The notes beneath the pieces were generated by a model. It was given only the letters and a program-made list of their open reading frames with translations, searched no databases and was not told the DNA's origin. A stretch of 64,000 bases of DNA from Novipirellula aureliae (GTDB lineage: Bacteria; Planctomycetota; Planctomycetia; Pirellulales; Pirellulaceae). Both the position numbers and the translations under genes were made by a program. Where the stretch lies: contig NZ_SJPY01000006.1 in assembly GCF_007860185.1 (NCBI RefSeq), positions 62,845 to 126,844 of the forward strand, read 5' to 3'. Below are positions 45,615 to 55,066 of the stretch, in pieces (position 1 is the first letter of the stretch; the number at the start of each line of letters is the position of its first letter).

Positions 45615-46784
45615 ATGAATCACGATTACGAAACACGATTTCGCGAAATTCGAAACAAGGTCGAAGCTCAGCAGCGATTGACGCTCGATGACGGCATTTT
45701 CTTGTACGATCCGAATGTGCCTCTTCAAGCGGTGGGCGAATTGGCGAATTGGGTGCGAGAGCAGAAAAACGGGAACGTTGGCTACTACAACATCAACACG
45801 CACTTGAACCCGACGAACGTTTGTGTCTATCGATGCCGGTTTTGCGCCTTCCGAAGCGACCTGCGCGATCCGAAAGGCTATGTGATGAACGATGAGCAAA
45901 TCCTGGCTCGCGGACGAGAAGCGACCGAAAACGGGTGTACTGAAATGCACATCGTCGGTGGTTTGCATCATCAAAAAACGTACGAATGGTATCGTAACAT
46001 GATCGAGATACTGCATCGCGAATACCCGAAAATCCATTTGAAAGGCTGGACCGCTGTCGAGATCAATTGGTTCGAATTTCAAACGAAGAAATCAGTCCGA
46101 TGGGTTTTAGAGGACTTGAAGTCGGTTGGTCTTGGCAGTATGCCCGGCGGCGGCGCCGAGATCTTTCATCCTGAAGTCCGCGATCAATTGTGCGAACACA
46201 AAGCGAACACGCACGCCTGGTTAGACATCCACCGAACCGCTCATCAAATCGGACTGAAAACCAATTGCACGATGCTCTACGGGCATGTCGAAAAGGCGTT
46301 TCATCGCATCGATCATCTACTCCGGCTAAGAGACTTGCAAGATGAGACCGGTGGCTTTCAAGTTTTCATTCCGTTAGCGTTCCATCCTGAAAACACAAAG
46401 TTATCCGATATTAAGAAGTCATCGGCTTTAATGGATTTGCGGACCATTGCAATCAGTCGTTTGATGCTCGACAACGTCCAGCACATCAAGGCTTACTGGA
46501 TCATGCTAGGGGTCGAGACCGCGCAAACGGCACTGGCCTATGGTGCGGACGATCTCGACGGGACGGTGCGTCACGAATTGATCTATCACGATGCTGGCGC
46601 GACGACCCCAGAGTTTTTATCGATCGATAAAATAAGGGGGTTAATCAGTGAGGCTGGCCGCGAGCCAATTGAACGTGACACCATCTATCGCCGCGTCCAC
46701 CGCGACCCCGATGATTTCAAGAATTGGAAAAGCGGCGAACCCGTCTCTTCGTTGGCTAGTGCTGTTGGTAGTGTCGGACAATGA
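45615..46784 (+). CDS. mqnE: Aminofutalosine synthase (radical SAM)
   Basis: Adds chorismate-derived enolpyruvyl benzoate to SAM, giving aminofutalosine, the first committed route step. The radical-SAM cysteines are C70, C74 and C77 in NVCVYRCRFCAF. The family block LNPTNVC follows YYNINTH. GGLHHQKTYEWYRNM and WIMLGVETAQTALAYGADD are further landmarks. The 389-residue length is typical. The start MNHDYETR at 45615 is preferred over one 8 codons earlier that would overlap ubiA. The gene diagnoses the futalosine pathway. Its stop overlaps tmk. Confidence 0.93.
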   Translation: MNHDYETRFREIRNKVEAQQRLTLDDGIFLYDPNVPLQAVGELANWVREQKNGNVGYYNINTHLNPTNVCVYRCRFCAFRSDLRDPKGYVMNDEQILARGREATENGCTEMHIVGGLHHQKTYEWYRNMIEILHREYPKIHLKGWTAVEINWFEFQTKKSVRWVLEDLKSVGLGSMPGGGAEIFHPEVRDQLCEHKANTHAWLDIHRTAHQIGLKTNCTMLYGHVEKAFHRIDHLLRLRDLQDETGGFQVFIPLAFHPENTKLSDIKKSSALMDLRTIAISRLMLDNVQHIKAYWIMLGVETAQTALAYGADDLDGTVRHELIYHDAGATTPEFLSIDKIRGLISEAGREPIERDTIYRRVHRDPDDFKNWKSGEPVSSLASAVGSVGQ

Positions 46785-47491
46785 CAACATCACCACCATT
46801 ACCATCCGCCGCAGGATGGTTCATTGTCATCGATGGCATTGATGGCGCTGGGAAATCGACACAGGCCAAGCGGTTTTGCGAGCTGTTTAATCATTGCGGC
46901 TTTTCGGCAATTCAGTCATTTGAACCGACCGATGGCCCTTGGGGACGAAAAATCCGGGAAAGTGCCGTGAGTGGTCGCATGAGTCTCGAAGACGAGCTGC
47001 ACGCTTTTCTTGCAGATCGACATGAGCATCTTGAAACATTGATCCAACCCGCTCTCGCCAACAATCAAGTCGTGATTGTCGATCGATACTTTTACTCCAC
47101 CGTCGCCTACCAAGGTTTGCGCGGGATCGATACGGTCGATCTACTCGATCGGATGAGAGCCGAGTTTCGGATTCCGGATTTGACTTTGTTTTTCGATTTG
47201 ACGGTATCGTTAGCGCTCGAACGAATCTCGCTGCATCGTGGCGATATTCCGAACGAGTTTGAACAAGAGGACGCATTGAGTCGCATCCGCGAAACGTTTC
47301 AGATGATGTCGGGGGTTTGCGACGAAGTGCGTACGATCGACTGCGTTGGCGATGTGGATACCGTCCGTTCGAATGTGGCGTCAGCCATCGGCGAGTATTT
47401 GCGTAGTCGTCCCGATGTTTTGGCGTTTGACAATCAGGCGAAAACGAGGCTATTGAAAGCACTTGATGGCATCGTGGAGTCCAGGCATTAG
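46781..47491 (+). CDS. tmk: Thymidylate kinase
   Basis: Phosphorylates dTMP to dTDP. The P-loop GIDGAGKSTQ lies near the N-terminus, followed by the dTMP-binding FEPTDGPWGRKIRE and the DRY-like VDRYFYSTVAYQG. The LID region (LHRGDIPNEFEQED) lacks the several basic residues of one subclass. 236 residues. It starts in the mqnE stop (ATGA), so it is the fifth gene of the coupled operon, although its role is unrelated to quinones. Confidence 0.93.
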   Translation: MTTSPPLPSAAGWFIVIDGIDGAGKSTQAKRFCELFNHCGFSAIQSFEPTDGPWGRKIRESAVSGRMSLEDELHAFLADRHEHLETLIQPALANNQVVIVDRYFYSTVAYQGLRGIDTVDLLDRMRAEFRIPDLTLFFDLTVSLALERISLHRGDIPNEFEQEDALSRIRETFQMMSGVCDEVRTIDCVGDVDTVRSNVASAIGEYLRSRPDVLAFDNQAKTRLLKALDGIVESRH

Positions 47492-47617
47492 CCGATTCAG
47501 CATGGTTCGGAAACACTTGACCGGTCTGGTCACTGCTTGACGGTTGGGGCATCAAGAAGCTAGGATCATGCCGTGTTTTCAACTGTTTTGCTCCCCTTTC
47601 TCGTCGTAACGATCAAT

Positions 47618-48574
47618 ATGACTTTTGCCTCGAACTCTTCAAAAAGCGATTCGCAGTCCCCACGAAAGGGTTCAGCGTTTGGCGGATTATCGGTCGCGAT
47701 CATCACCCCATTCGCCGATGGTGAAGTGGACTATGTGCGACTTCGCGAGCAGCTAGAGTTTCAAATCGAGGCTGGCACGCGTTGTATTGTCCCCACAGGC
47801 ACGACCGGCGAATCGCCCACCTTATCGCATGACGAACACGAGAAGGTCATTAGCGAGACCATACAATGTGTTGCAGGGCGGGCAAAAGTGATGGCCGGGA
47901 CGGGCAGCAATAGCACCGCAGAAGCCCTGCGCTTAACGAAGCGAGCCGCCGCGGAAGGGGCTGACGCAACCTTGCAAGTCGCTCCCTACTACAACAAGCC
48001 CGCGCAAGAAGGTTTTTATCAACACTTCAAAGCTGTCGCGGAAGCAGTCGATATCCCGGTATGTATCTACAATATCCCTGGACGCTGCGGCAAAGAGATT
48101 GACGTCGAAACGATCCAACGCTTAGCGGAAGTTCCTGGAATCACGATGGTCAAGGAAGCAACTGGAAAATTGGACCAATGCTCGGCGATTGTCGGAAGCA
48201 CGGACTTGACAGTCCTTTGCGGCGACGATTCGTTGACGCTTCCGATGATGAGTGTGGGAGCCGAAGGCGTCGTTTCGGTAGCTGGAAACCTGATCCCCAG
48301 CGACCTGATTCGGCTTGTCGAAGCGGCGCAAGAAGGCGATTTCCTGCTTGCCAGAAAAATACATCATCAACTCTTTTCACTCTGCCAAAATATGCTCTCG
48401 CTATCGACCAACCCGATCCCTGTCAAAGCTGCAATGCAATGTGTTGGTCGCGACACAGGTGAACTTCGGTTGCCGATGACACCTCTTGAACCAGCCGCGA
48501 TGGCAAGTCTGCAGCAGACGTTGATGGCTTATGGAATCCGTTCCGCTATGTCGCAAAGCTCTTCAGGTCAATAG
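47618..48574 (+). CDS. dapA: 4-hydroxy-tetrahydrodipicolinate synthase
   Basis: Condenses pyruvate with aspartate semialdehyde, the first branch step to lysine and diaminopimelate. The loop [10 protein letters not shown], Tyr in [11 protein letters not shown] and Schiff-base Lys in [11 protein letters not shown] are intact. About 318 residues from MTFASNSS. The frame opens at a GTG 15 codons earlier, but that part is hydrophobic and not conserved. The first 25 residues or so precede the family core ([12 protein letters not shown]). It lies 126 bases after tmk on the same strand. Confidence 0.94.
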   Translation: MTFASNSSKSDSQSPRKGSAFGGLSVAIITPFADGEVDYVRLREQLEFQIEAGTRCIVPTGTTGESPTLSHDEHEKVISETIQCVAGRAKVMAGTGSNSTAEALRLTKRAAAEGADATLQVAPYYNKPAQEGFYQHFKAVAEAVDIPVCIYNIPGRCGKEIDVETIQRLAEVPGITMVKEATGKLDQCSAIVGSTDLTVLCGDDSLTLPMMSVGAEGVVSVAGNLIPSDLIRLVEAAQEGDFLLARKIHHQLFSLCQNMLSLSTNPIPVKAAMQCVGRDTGELRLPMTPLEPAAMASLQQTLMAYGIRSAMSQSSSGQ

Positions 48575-48742
48575 CCACCGCATACGAGCGATTCGCTCGG
48601 GGTGCAGTCATTCGTTTACGACTTCGGATTGTTTTTGAAAAAATCGTCGGTTGGCCGCTATATGCTGCGATTCTATCGCTACAATTATTGGCGTAGAAGC
48701 ATAGTTTCACTGTTCCATCCCTCGAAAATTGACTTGAAAACA

Positions 48743-49180
48743 ATGAACGCAAATCGAAATATCACTCGAATCGATCGTGACAGTTCTGGTGGCTACTTGG
48801 TCCGTGTGATGCGAAAAGGCAAAAAGACGTCAAAGTTTTTCTCGGACATTGAGAATGGTGGCAAAAAAAAATCATTGACCGCTGCGAAGGCGTTTCGTGA
48901 TGAGCTGGAAAGCAAAATGGCTAGCTATACGCCAAAAGAATTGTCAAAAATCATGCGTTCCAACAATACCTCGGGAGTTGTCGGCGTGCGTTTGGTAGAA
49001 GAGGTGGACCATCGGTGGCCGTCCAAGCCCAAGTATTTGTATTGGGTTGCCCAGTGGAGTCCAGCAAAGGGGGTTCGTAAGACAAAACGTTTTTCCGTAG
49101 AGAAATATGGCGACGAAAAAGCTTACAAGATGGCGGTAAACGCGAGAAAGCGTGGCGTCGCGGCAATGCAGTCCGAGTAA
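48743..49180 (+). CDS. AP2-domain protein
   Basis: 145 residues from MNANRNITRIDRD. Two AP2-like units follow each other: GGYLVRVMRKGKKTSKFFSD with KSLTAAKAFRDEL, and SGVVGVRLVEE..YWVAQWSPA with FSVEKYGDEKAYKMAV. AP2 folds bind DNA through a three-stranded sheet, and bacterial copies often sit in mobile or homing elements. Here no nuclease domain is present. The sequence is lysine-rich and less GC-rich than its neighbours. The open frame starts 47 codons earlier, but that part is not domain-like. A hairpin repeat lies 38 bases downstream. Confidence 0.7.
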   Translation: MNANRNITRIDRDSSGGYLVRVMRKGKKTSKFFSDIENGGKKKSLTAAKAFRDELESKMASYTPKELSKIMRSNNTSGVVGVRLVEEVDHRWPSKPKYLYWVAQWSPAKGVRKTKRFSVEKYGDEKAYKMAVNARKRGVAAMQSE

Positions 49181-49217
49181 GGGATGGGTTCATCTCAACG
49201 CAGAATTCGGGTTGCCT

Positions 49218-49273
49218 GTAGTGGATCTTGTTCAAGATCCTGCGACTTGGGGATCCATCACAAGATCCACTAC
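49218..49273. repeat. 56-bp hairpin repeat (GTAGTGGATC family), copy 2
   Basis: The arms are GTAGTGGATCTTGTTCAAGA.. (49218-49240) and ..CAAGATCCACTAC (49251-49273). The outer 13 bases pair exactly, and a few inner positions mismatch. The first copy at 861-916 is perfect. The loop contains TGCGAC, the same as the reverse complement of the first loop. It lies between the AP2 gene and the PKS gene. Confidence 0.8.
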
Positions 49274-49473
49274 CCTAGCATGAAGCTGTGACAAAGCACG
49301 ATTGGGTTCGACGATCCGACCCATTCGCGAAGCCCCCCTCTTTTCCATCACTCTTTCCCATCCTGCTACCATGCTTGGTAGCGTCTTCAGGGAACGCGTT
49401 GGCGCGGTACACCGATTGCACTCTGCAATCAATCAAAGATCAAACCATTACGGACGATAAGGCCAATTGGCTT

Positions 49474-50727
49474 ATGAAAATTCATGCACTGGGAACTTCG
49501 CTGCCTTCGCACTCCATCGCGCAAAGCGACTCAGCGGAGATCGCGGCCACGCTGTGCTGCGAAAATGACCAACACCGACGACTACTCACGACGCTTTATC
49601 GACGAACCGGCGTGAAGTCGAGGCACAGTGTCCTGCTCGATCCCATTCCGGTTGACGATGTCGCTGGAGCCGACTTTGCCGAGCGTCATTCACGGCCCAG
49701 CCATTCACGGTCCAGTCATTCACGGTCCAGTCATTCACGGCCCAGTCATTCACGGTCCAATGGGGCGATTGATGGCGAGCCAGCGCCTGCGGGCGTCAAT
49801 TCAGCGGTGGCGACCTCTCCTTTTGATCAGCAAACCTTTTACCCTCCCGCTCAACATTCGCACGATCGTGGCCCGACGACGGGGCAACGTTCTAAGGCCT
49901 ACCGCATTCATGCTGCGAAGTTGGCGATTGACGCGGCCATGGATGCATTGTCCCAGTGCGAGATAGCTGCTGATTCGATTACCCATCTCGTCACCGTCTC
50001 CTGTACCGGTTTCCAAGCTCCCGGAGTCGACGTCGCACTGATTTCCGCACTCGGGCTACCGGCTACCGTTTCTCGCACCCATGTTGGCTTCATGGGGTGC
50101 CATGGAGCGATCAATGGGCTGCGTATCGCGAAAGCCTTTGCTGACAGCGTCCCAGACGCCCGCGTGCTTCTCGTTGCTGTCGAGCTATGCTCGTTACATC
50201 AACAATATGGTTGGAATCACGATCGGATCGTCTCTAACGCACTGTTTGCGGATGGGGCAGCGGCAATCGTTGGTTCCGTTGGTGAAATCGGTCGCAGGCA
50301 ATCAGCAATCGAGTTGCAAGATTCCTACTCATTGATTATTCCAAATACCGAAGCGATGATGAGCTGGGAAATTGGCGATCATGGGTACGAAATGTTTCTA
50401 TCCGCAGAGGTCCCTGATATCATTCGTCACGCCACAAACGACGCCCTGAGCAAGTGGCTAGCCAAGTCCGGTTTAACACTTTCGGATATAAGGTCATGGG
50501 CGATTCATCCCGGCGGCCCACGAATCCTAGACGCTTGCTCGGATGCATTGAACTTGCAGGCCTGCGATCTGGAATCCTCTCGATCGGTACTAAGTCGGTG
50601 TGGCAATATGTCATCACCCACGGTACTATTTGTTTTAAAAGAATTACTTGATGCAGGGCGTTCTGCTCCAACGCTAATGCTTGGTTTTGGTCCAGGCCTA
50701 GCAATGGAAGCAGCAATCTTTTCTTAA
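49474..50727 (+). CDS. Type III polyketide synthase (chalcone-synthase-like)
   Basis: A ketosynthase homodimer that extends a CoA starter with malonyl units. The catalytic triad is clear: Cys209 in VGFMGCHGA, His345 in AIHPGGPRI and Asn378 in RCGNMSSP. About 417 residues from MKIHALGTSLPSH, a typical beginning. A region near residue 70-95 carries five copies of a HSR(P/S)S unit encoded by a 15-bp repeat, between RRTGVKSRHSVL and the helix RSKAYRIHAAKLA. The upstream extension to 49288 is not conserved. No methyltransferase or oxidase partner is adjacent, so the product is unknown. Confidence 0.88.
   Translation: MKIHALGTSLPSHSIAQSDSAEIAATLCCENDQHRRLLTTLYRRTGVKSRHSVLLDPIPVDDVAGADFAERHSRPSHSRSSHSRSSHSRPSHSRSNGAIDGEPAPAGVNSAVATSPFDQQTFYPPAQHSHDRGPTTGQRSKAYRIHAAKLAIDAAMDALSQCEIAADSITHLVTVSCTGFQAPGVDVALISALGLPATVSRTHVGFMGCHGAINGLRIAKAFADSVPDARVLLVAVELCSLHQQYGWNHDRIVSNALFADGAAAIVGSVGEIGRRQSAIELQDSYSLIIPNTEAMMSWEIGDHGYEMFLSAEVPDIIRHATNDALSKWLAKSGLTLSDIRSWAIHPGGPRILDACSDALNLQACDLESSRSVLSRCGNMSSPTVLFVLKELLDAGRSAPTLMLGFGPGLAMEAAIFS
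49687..49761 (+). repeat. 15-bp tandem repeat, five copies, inside the PKS gene
   Basis: Units CATTCACGG(C/T)CCAG(C/T) begin at 49687, 49702, 49717, 49732 and 49747. In frame they encode HSRPS or HSRSS. Another frame reads IHGPV repeats, which creates a false open frame. The array length is a multiple of three, so the reading frame is kept. Confidence 0.95.
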
Positions 50728-50786
50728 GGGCGTCAATCGAAACCCTCGAAAGTCTTGGTGACTTCCGCTACAAGCGATACGATTCA

Positions 50787-51080
50787 ATGTTTACGATTCA
50801 ACCCTATGAAACTCATTGCACCTTCGATGTCCATGTGACAGCGAAGGCAAAGCAAACTTCGATCGGTGGTCATTTTGACGGGGCATTAAAAGTCTCGGTC
50901 ACCGCGCCTGCGGATAAGGGCAAAGCGAACCAGGCGGTTATCAAGCTCATTGCCAAGACGTTAAAAGTTGCCAAGAGCCGCGTCGAGGTGCTGCGAGGCA
51001 AAACGTCTCGACGCAAAACGATCGCGGTACATGAGGCAGTCCCCAGCGATTTAGATGTATTGCGAAACCTATTTTCTTAA
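50787..51080 (+). CDS. DUF167 (YggU) family protein
   Basis: 97 residues. The motif VSVTAPADKGKANQAVIKLIA, followed by SRVEVLRGKTSRRKTIAV, is diagnostic of DUF167. A small alpha/beta protein, widespread, with no settled function. Its last 12 bases overlap the convergent trpD end. It lies 59 bases after the PKS gene. Confidence 0.92.
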   Translation: MFTIQPYETHCTFDVHVTAKAKQTSIGGHFDGALKVSVTAPADKGKANQAVIKLIAKTLKVAKSRVEVLRGKTSRRKTIAVHEAVPSDLDVLRNLFS

Positions 51081-52076
51081 CGAATCGAGTTTATTTCGTG
51101 CTGCACCACTATCGATCGTTTCCCGAGCCAACCTGACCGCGTCTGAAAGCGTGTTGCATTTTTCGACGAGCATCAATGCAGCGGCGGTGCCGGCGACCAC
51201 GGTATCTCGGCAGGGTCCCGGTTGCCCGTCAAAGAGGTTGCAAATGATTTTAGCACTCTCAGCCGGATCAGCAGCAAGTAGCGAATCACTTGTGACGGCA
51301 TTCAAGCCGAAATCTGCGGGTTCCCAGTCATATTGTACGATTTGGTTCGGTTTCACATCGACCACTTTCGTTGTACTACTGAGTGATACTTCGTCTTGTC
51401 CATCTTCAGCATGAACGACGAATGAGCGAGTGGTGCCCAGTTGGCGAATCGCATCAGCGACCATGGCTTGAGTTTGGGGTGTCGGCGTTCCCAACAATTG
51501 GTGCGTCGCCCCTGCGGGGTTGCAGAGGGGGCCGAGCAGATTGAACAAGGTTTTCACGCCTAGTTTTCGTCGCACGCCGACGACATGCTTCATTGCCGGG
51601 TGCAGTTTCGCTGCAAAACAAAAACAGATGCTATCCTCGTCAAGACGCTCGGCGACGGCGGAGGCATCGGACTCGATGGGAACGCCTAGCACCTCTAGCA
51701 CGTCGGCCGATCCGGTCTTGCTCGAAGCTTTGCGGTTGCCGTGTTTCGCAACAGCAACGCCAGCGGCGGCGGCGACGATCGCGACCGCGGTACTAATGTT
51801 AAACGTTCCGCTGCCGCTACCGCCGGTACCACAGGTATCGAGCAAGATCGTGTGACGATGGGCGATCGGCGTCATGTGCCGACGCATCGCCTGGGCGGCC
51901 CCTACCAATTCGTTGACAGATTCCCCTTTGCGTTTCAAAGCCAAGAGCAGCTCGGCAACTTGCTCCTCTTTTGCCTTGCCATCAAGCATTGCATCGATTA
52001 GATCACTGGTTTGTTCTGCGGACAAATCCGTTCCTTGCTTGGCCTGGTCAATGGCGGTAGAAAACAGACAGATCAT
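51069..52076 (-). CDS. trpD: Anthranilate phosphoribosyltransferase
   Basis: The second tryptophan step: anthranilate plus PRPP gives phosphoribosylanthranilate. The PRPP loop is DTCGTGGSGSGTFNIST. AKHGNRKASSKTGSADVLE and FNLLGPLCNPAG are characteristic. 335 residues, close to the norm. It stands alone: no other trp genes flank it. The gene tail overlaps the DUF167 gene by 12 bases, tail to tail. Confidence 0.95.
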   Translation of the reverse strand: MICLFSTAIDQAKQGTDLSAEQTSDLIDAMLDGKAKEEQVAELLLALKRKGESVNELVGAAQAMRRHMTPIAHRHTILLDTCGTGGSGSGTFNISTAVAIVAAAAGVAVAKHGNRKASSKTGSADVLEVLGVPIESDASAVAERLDEDSICFCFAAKLHPAMKHVVGVRRKLGVKTLFNLLGPLCNPAGATHQLLGTPTPQTQAMVADAIRQLGTTRSFVVHAEDGQDEVSLSSTTKVVDVKPNQIVQYDWEPADFGLNAVTSDSLLAADPAESAKIICNLFDGQPGPCRDTVVAGTAAALMLVEKCNTLSDAVRLARETIDSGAARNKLDSLRK

Positions 52077-52201
52077 TGGCGGTACTTTTGGGTGTTTTAT
52101 TTTACTTAAAGGTTAAAATAGTGCTGTCGATTGATGGAAACATTCCGGTGAGCCGGCGAGACGGACTCGCCATTGCACTCGAATCAAATTAGACTATCAA
52201 C

Positions 52202-53143
52202 ATGACACGAAAAATAATAATTGATTGTGATCCAGGGATTGATGACGCCGTTGCACTTTGTATGGCGTTGTTCGACCCGCGGCTCGACGTATTGGCGATC
52301 ACGGCTACGGCCGGGGCGGTCGATTCAGATCAAGCGACCGCCAATGTTACCTCTATTCTGCAGCACCTCGACCCTCAGCGATACCCACGAATTGGAAAAG
52401 CTGCGGTCCCCGAGGATGCACCGGTCGTCGACGATCGATATTTGAATGGTAACGATGGGCTGGGGGGCTGCGACTTTCATGATTCCGGGCGTCAGCATTT
52501 ACCGCCTAGCGAAAAAGTAATCGCTGAACTCCTGCGAAAATACCCAGACGAAGTGACGGTGTTGTGTCTTGGACCGCTGACAAACCTCGCACGTCTAAGC
52601 CGCCGCGACCCAACCGTACTCGAGCTTCTTGATAAGGTCGTCATTAGTGGTGGGGCAATTTCCCACGCTGGCAATGCAACCGCAGCGGCTGAGTTTAACA
52701 TGTTTTTCGATGCCGTCGGCGCCAGCGAGGTTTTTGCTTCGGCAACGACCAAAAGCATGGTTCCACTCGATCTATCCGATTCGGTTAGATTCGGGGTTGA
52801 TCTACTTGAAAAGCTGCCATCGAAAGAGACGCGTGCGGGTCAGTTTTTGCACAAATTGTTTTCTCACGCGTTTTTAGCAGCTCACGAGCAACTCGGACGC
52901 GAATTGATCCCGCTCTACGACGCAACGACATTGTTGGCCATCCTTGAACCGGAGTTGTTCCAGTGGACCAATATGGCTGCGAAAGTCGAAACGACGGGCC
53001 AATTGACTCGCGGGATGACCGTTTTCGACCGGCGTCTACGCCGAAAATGGCCGCTCAATGTGGAGGTCGCTACCAAGATCGATGGTGAAGCTGCTAAGGA
53101 TATGATTACCCGTGGCCTAAGATACGCTGGGCAATTGACTTGA
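52202..53143 (+). CDS. Nucleoside hydrolase (IUNH family)
   Basis: Cleaves the N-glycosidic bond of ribonucleosides. The Ca2+-binding N-terminus reads IIIDCDPGIDDAVAL. NGNDGLGG and the block VTVLCLGPLTNLARL follow, then EFNMFFDAVGASEVF with the metal and substrate residues. 313 residues, no signal peptide, so it is a cytosolic salvage enzyme. The specificity loop does not let me decide between pyrimidine and purine preference. The gene is divergent from trpD. Confidence 0.92.
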   Translation: MTRKIIIDCDPGIDDAVALCMALFDPRLDVLAITATAGAVDSDQATANVTSILQHLDPQRYPRIGKAAVPEDAPVVDDRYLNGNDGLGGCDFHDSGRQHLPPSEKVIAELLRKYPDEVTVLCLGPLTNLARLSRRDPTVLELLDKVVISGGAISHAGNATAAAEFNMFFDAVGASEVFASATTKSMVPLDLSDSVRFGVDLLEKLPSKETRAGQFLHKLFSHAFLAAHEQLGRELIPLYDATTLLAILEPELFQWTNMAAKVETTGQLTRGMTVFDRRLRRKWPLNVEVATKIDGEAAKDMITRGLRYAGQLT

Positions 53144-53199
53144 GACATTCTTGATTCGGTTTCCCCGCAATTTATCCTCCCGGCGAAGTTGCCTAAAAC

Positions 53200-55065
53200 T
53201 CACGGAGTCGCCAAGTTTTCAATTCGCGCGTCGGAGAAGTATGCCAGCGGTGGTTGGAATTCTTTGACACTCGACCCGTCGATGACCAACCGCAGCGAAC
53301 CCGTATCGCCAATGCGGTCAAACGAGATGGTGCCGACCGGTTGCTCTTCTAAAAAAACATACCAATCATCAACTTGCCGCTCGATGTCGACCACCATGTA
53401 GCGGTCGTTTTGATACAGCGGGGCCGAGAGCAGGGGGACTTGTTTCAATTCGTCAAAATCAGAGTTTTTGGTTCCGAGTGTCACTCCCGATTCGCTGAAC
53501 CGTAGGCAACCGCGAACATCGAGGCGATCGGCTGCATCAACGGCAAAGTCAATGTCGACGGTTCCCGAGTGAACGTCTGGCCAAACAAACAAACTGATAC
53601 GGGGATGGTCGACCACAGGCAATTCTCTCGTAATCGCGCTACGACGTGATGTCGACACGATCGCTGTCGAAGCGTCGGGAGCTTCCATTGTCTTCCACGC
53701 ACCGATCATCGAACCGCCAATCGCCCAACCGCTTAACGTTTCGCCATCATAAAGTGGAGTCGATGTTACAATCTGTGTGTAGAGTCTCGGCCCGCGGACT
53801 GTTTTTCTTAGCATCCAAATGCCGCCGAGCAAGCATATCAAAACGAGTATCCCCGCAATTGCCCCAACCGATCGTCGTGATACCCACGCGGAGGTGTTGG
53901 GCGTTGGCGATGCGATAGGCACTGCGTCCGTTTGTGCGACAGCGGAAATCCCAATGGACTGAGTCACATCTTCGTGACTCGACGTTGACACAATTGCTCC
54001 CTGACGAATCCTCGATTGGTAATCGGAGAATCGGTCAACCCGATCGATCAAGGTTTCATAGGAAGCTGGTCGATGATCAGGATTGGGCGAAATCATTTCC
54101 ATCAATAATGACAATTGCTCACCTGGAATCACGATCGGCAGTTCTGCCAATTCGATCGCGAGTGGCTTCGATTTTTCGAGACTCAGATGCGCAATGCTGC
54201 GACCTTGAAAAGGTGGCGCACCAAATATCAAATGCCAAGCGGTCGCCCCCAGTGCATACATGTCCGTCTTAAAATCGACAGCTTCGCCACCGAATTGCTC
54301 GGGTGACATGTACGCGGGACTGCCGACCAATTTGTCAGACGATGTCAGCTTCATGTCCTGAGTATGAGGATCCACAAAAATGGCTAAGCCGAAGTCAGTG
54401 ATCTTAACCATCTCCGATCCCTTGGGCATGAACGATCCCTCCGGGGGTGATAACAAGATCAAATTGGCGGGTTTGATATCTCGATGAATCAAATCGTGGT
54501 TGAACGCATGAAGTAGTCCCGATGCCACCTGCCGTACGATGCTCCAAACCGTCGCCAGCGGCAATGGTCCTTCGTCTCGAATCGCTTGCTCGCAAGTGCG
54601 GCCCTCGACGTATTCCATCGCGAAATGGTAACGTCCCTCATGGCGACCGAAGTTCAATGCTTGAACGATATTGGGATGCTGAAGCCGAGCCAATGACTTG
54701 GCTTCACGTTCAAAACGAGCCGTCGATACAGGATTACTTATCTGATTGGCAAGAATCGTTTTGAGTGCAACCGTCCGCTCTAAATCGAGCTGCCTTGCTC
54801 GGTAGACGACTCCCATCCCGCCGCGTCCAATCAGTGACAAAATTTCATAGCTCGGAACGACCCGCGTCGGGTACTGTAACGATTCGGCGATATCGAGATC
54901 CGTTGGTGACAAGATTCCTTTTTGCAGTGCCGTTTGCCCAATCCATCCGCCTCGGTTGGTCACCGTTTCTCGCAGAGTATCCGCATCTTCATGGCTCAGC
55001 AATTCTTGCTGTAAGCAAATTTCAATGAAACGCTCATACTCATCATTAGGACTGGAAACAGGCAT
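53200..55065 (-). CDS. Membrane-anchored Ser/Thr protein kinase
   Basis: 621 residues. A 70-residue N-terminal segment recalls part of a helical docking domain. The Hanks kinase domain covers about 74-340: glycine loop IGRGGMGVVY, Lys102 in ALKTIL, HRDIKPAN (194-201), DFG (224-226) and SPAYMSPEQF. A single helix GILVLICLLGGIWML near 405 leads to a C-terminal extracytoplasmic domain with beta-rich sequence (ISLFVWPDVHSGTVDIDFAV, SLRLVIDG) resembling a laminin-G-like or 3-keto-disaccharide-hydrolase-type fold. It may sense outside ligands. The redoxin lipoprotein gene ends 2 bases before its start, so the two are made together. Confidence 0.9.
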   Translation of the reverse strand: MPVSSPNDEYERFIEICLQQELLSHEDADTLRETVTNRGGWIGQTALQKGILSPTDLDIAESLQYPTRVVPSYEILSLIGRGGMGVVYRARQLDLERTVALKTILANQISNPVSTARFEREAKSLARLQHPNIVQALNFGRHEGRYHFAMEYVEGRTCEQAIRDEGPLPLATVWSIVRQVASGLLHAFNHDLIHRDIKPANLILLSPPEGSFMPKGSEMVKITDFGLAIFVDPHTQDMKLTSSDKLVGSPAYMSPEQFGGEAVDFKTDMYALGATAWHLIFGAPPFQGRSIAHLSLEKSKPLAIELAELPIVIPGEQLSLLMEMISPNPDHRPASYETLIDRVDRFSDYQSRIRQGAIVSTSSHEDVTQSIGISAVAQTDAVPIASPTPNTSAWVSRRSVGAIAGILVLICLLGGIWMLRKTVRGPRLYTQIVTSTPLYDGETLSGWAIGGSMIGAWKTMEAPDASTAIVSTSRRSAITRELPVVDHPRISLFVWPDVHSGTVDIDFAVDAADRLDVRGCLRFSESGVTLGTKNSDFDELKQVPLLSAPLYQNDRYMVVDIERQVDDWYVFLEEQPVGTISFDRIGDTGSLRLVIDGSSVKEFQPPLAYFSDARIENLATP

Positions 55066-55066
55066 G

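Noticed and set aside
49628-49966. Frame with IHGPV repeats
   Set aside because: Out-of-frame reading of the 15-bp array inside the polyketide synthase gene.
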